Both the position numbers and the translations under genes were made by a program. Positions 61,310 through 64,000 of a stretch of DNA of 64,000 bases are shown one piece after another. The notes beneath the pieces are model-generated. The model made no database searches and had not been told where the DNA came from. It was given only the letters and a program-made list of their open reading frames with translations. Source of the DNA: Rosellinia necatrix (lineage: Eukaryota > Ascomycota > Sordariomycetes > Xylariales > Xylariaceae); the NCBI GenBank assembly GCA_021209875.1, contig JAGYVD010000002.1, positions 5,146,001 to 5,210,000 on the forward strand. Direction: 5' to 3'. Numbering within the stretch: position 1 is the first letter of the stretch; the number at the start of each line of letters is the position of its first letter.

Positions 61310-64000
61310 CTAGAGCGTGTACCCATTAACACCAATGCAGTGCCAATCGCGGACGCCCATGCCTTCTTCAAGCTCAACACACCACCACAATGCCTCTTTA
61401 GCTTTGTCAGTTTGTCCACTCTCTTCGTGTGCCCTAGCCAAGGCGAACCAGGCATCTGAATAGTTCCACCCTTTGCCAAGCTTTGTTAAACCGGATAGAA
61501 GCCCGTATGCTCGGTCTCGTGCAGCTAGACGATCAATGAGCGGCAACGAATTTGCTTTGTAGGGGGCGGGGAGCCCATCCGTAGCCGGGAACCCTGGCAC
61601 CCGCTGGGTTGGGACCCTCGTTCTTTCGGTGCTAGATACCAGGTTTGGATGCATGGTGCTTCCAAGGCCCAAAGGCGCGGCCAGCAGAAGCCCAGGCGAC
61701 CCAGATTTCCCTGAACCGAGTTTTTTGGCCTTTACATTGCAGTTGGTGGCCTCTCCTATAGCCAATTCTCCATTTATGTTAGGGATCGCGGGGACAGGGA
61801 GAAGAACCTCGCTATATATGTCTAGTAGGATGTTGGATAGACCGACAATCGCAGATGGGTGATCGGGATAATGCATCAAGGCTTCCTCAAAGTAAGCTCT
61901 CGAGATATATGGAGTCCCTTCATCCATAGCGAGGAGACCCATCTGCATCGTTGTCAGTCAAGTATCTGATACTCGATAATCGGAAGATCTTACCTCGGCT
62001 TGCACGTCACCTATCAGTTCTTCGAGACATATTCTACCACCCCAACCTGGGTTACTCGGAGTTACCGAACTAGTCTCCTTAGATATTTCAACTTGTAGGC
62101 AATCTACTAATTTCTTGGCCTCATCGATCGCATCTCTAGCGTCGCTATACATCTTGGAGCGCCTATAGAATGAAGCGATCATTAACCATACTTTGATTAG
62201 TATCGTTTGGCGTTGTCGTTCGATTTGACCTTCGGGGAACTTTATCATTGGTAACGGGCTAAGAGAGGACGATGGGTCGGAGGCCGGCAAATGCGACCCA
62301 TTTGTTGGTGTTCTACCGGTAGGGGTAGACGAGTCAAATCGAAGCTGACCACGGCCCTTCGAAAATGACTGCTGACTGGAATTGCTATTTCTACTATTCC
62401 AACCCTGTTGGCCATTGGGTACTGTAGTGTCCAGTGTGAGCGAGGGCTCGCCATCGGCAATGGTAGAATCCCGTGGCACACCGCTACTACTATGTGCACG
62501 CTGTTGCTGAGCATTACTGCCTCGTTTCTTCAAGCTGTTTCGCCGCATCGACTCGCTGCGTTGTCCACGAGCACCTGTAGATCTTGTAGACCGTGGGGAC
62601 TCGCTACCGCCATTCTCCTGGGTTATTTCTATAGTTGGCGCAGCAGCAGCCGGGCTTGCGACAGTTTGACTTGTTTGAGGCCTTTCTGACGGGATAGTAG
62701 ACTTTTCGCCACCTAGTATGCTCCTTCTTCGCGACTGGCCGGTGGCTTTGTCCGACTTGCTGCCGAAGATACTCCCTCTGATACTTCGGAGGGTACCAGC
62801 TGAGCTCTTGGGGGCCTCTGAGGATGGCTTTGGCATTATCTGAAGTGTCTTCAATTGCATGGGCCCAAATAATCGAGTGTACAGAACAAGAAGCTCTTGG
62901 CTTGCATTGACTGCAACCTCCGGGCCTTCTAATAACTCGAGAAGCGCAAGCTGCGTCATTTTCACTTCCATAATACCTTCCTTTTCCAGGTCATCCATCT
63001 CGTCCACAAGGCCACTCGGTCGTTTTCTCTCGTTGCGAGCAGAGGCCTCGTTAAGGTGCTCGCTTCGAAAGTTGCCTTGTAATGTTTGAGATCCAAATAG
63101 AACTTCTGGGTCATTAAATTGCTCGAACGCAGCCTCGCATGCACGCGCGGCCATCGTGTAGTCCTGTCTGGCGCTGAGTAGCAATGCGAGAAGATGCCAG
63201 AGAGGAATGAGAGATCTCTCACGCCAGTATGAACCGGCCCCGAAATTTGGCTCGCCAGACGTTTTATTAGACAGTAATGCAGCCTTCACGATGTCAATAG
63301 CCGCAGTCAATTCCCTTTGCTCTGCTAGCAGTAGACTTAAAGTAAACAAAGATCTAATATCTGTAGGATTACCGGTCTCTGGCGATAATGATTTTTGAAG
63401 ACTTCGGATAGCCTTTGTCTGAAGATCAATCCTAACGGATGAGTCGAAGGTAACGCGAGACCAGTGGGCCTGTGATATGCCGACAGCTTGCCACGACAAA
63501 GCGTAGACGAGAGCAGGCACTCTAGGATGAAGGAGAACACCGTTTCCATTCTCTTCATCCACTGTAGCAATGCTACCCATAGTGTTTGGTATTGGCGGGC
63601 GCAATTTGTGGAGCATTTCTTCCAACTTAACGCCCAGGTCGTAGGCTGTTTCGGCCGCATCCTCGAATCCATATTTGCATAGAGCAATTATAGCTTGGGA
63701 GGCGGTCTCCAGCATCTTCGCATCACTATCTAGGCTCGGTTCCGGATGGCCAGTCTTGTCAACGCGAGCTTTCCCCTTTTTCACAATTTCCATGTATGAG
63801 TCGAATGCGTGGAAGGCCAGATCAAACTCAGCAACGGATAGGTGAACAGTGAACAGATGTCGCAGGATAGCAGTAGAGTGAAAGGTTTTAGTTGCTGCAC
63901 GGTATAGGATGTCCAGCACACCACGGCTAACGCCCTCTGTGCCGCCCGGTCCAAGGTCATGCTCATGCCAACCGCGGCCAACTGAAACGTTCCAGTTCCT
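61310..64000 (-). CDS. YPP1/TTC7-like cargo-transport (TPR) protein, 5' end outside window
   Basis: Fungal homologue of yeast Ypp1 (animal TTC7), the scaffold that with Efr3 anchors the Stt4 PI4-kinase at the plasma membrane; filamentous-fungal members affect endocytosis and hyphal growth. The visible part has two exons, 64000-61994 (open to the window edge; no start seen) and 61942-61310, joined by a 51-nt intron (GTAAGA donor, CTGAC branch, GCAG acceptor). Helical TPR-type repeats dominate both ends, for example RHLFTVHLSVAEFDLAFHAF near the visible N-terminus and WFALARAHEESGQTDKAKEA near the C-terminus. Between them lies a long Ser/Arg-rich disordered linker with RRRSILGG and RRNSLKKRGS stretches, likely phosphosites. 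About 880 residues are visible. Confidence 0.85.

Overview
This 64 kb window is nuclear chromosome sequence from a filamentous ascomycete, most likely a Sordariomycete. The genes have short spliceosomal introns (about 45-170 nt) with GTAAGT-type donors, CTAAC/CTGAC branch points and YAG acceptors. Coding regions are GC-rich, untranslated regions are full of microsatellites, and the gene set is typically fungal (ERG24 sterol reductase, GH55 glucanase, MFS sugar porter, YPP1-type protein). There is no operon structure and I found no tRNA, rRNA or CRISPR array. The species cannot be fixed from the sequence.

Left part (1-11.4 kb) is a dense housekeeping block: a CLC chloride transporter (-), a neurochondrin-family protein (+), an NFKBIL1-like protein (-), an NSRP1-like splicing-speckle protein (+) and a small two-exon TIM13 (-). 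Then comes about 7 kb with no recognisable gene, a one-exon basic/Arg-rich hypothetical protein (18.5-19.4 kb, apparent frameshift) and another 3 kb gap. The middle part (22.3-35 kb) holds an MDR oxidoreductase (-) divergent from ERG24 C-14 sterol reductase (+), a secreted GH55 exo-beta-1,3-glucanase (8 exons) and an MFS sugar transporter (7 exons). One intron of the transporter reads as a spliceosomal twin intron. An AT-richer gene-poor tract (35-41 kb) precedes a bZIP transcription factor (-).

The right part is an 11 kb gene-poor, microsatellite-rich stretch (43-54 kb), then an SMP-30/gluconolactonase-like protein (+), an N-terminal protein methyltransferase of the NTMT1/Tae1 type (-, four exons reconstructed here), a secreted Gly/His/Asp-rich repetitive protein (-), and the 3' part of a YPP1/TTC7-like gene running off the right edge (-).

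The genes are mostly independent housekeeping functions. Loose functional groupings are membrane sterol and transport (ERG24, CLC, MFS porter, YPP1), extracellular carbohydrate use (GH55 plus sugar porter, about 2.4 kb apart on the same strand), and RNA/protein processing (NSRP1, NTMT1, TIM13). The most noteworthy observations are the [D1,2] twin intron in the sugar porter, a Gln at the proton-glutamate position of the CLC protein, two +1 frameshifts that both fall in C/G homopolymers, and an NTMT1 intron whose first AG acceptor would create an immediate stop. Exon boundaries were deduced by hand from frame, splice consensus and family resemblance; no alignment or transcript data were available.
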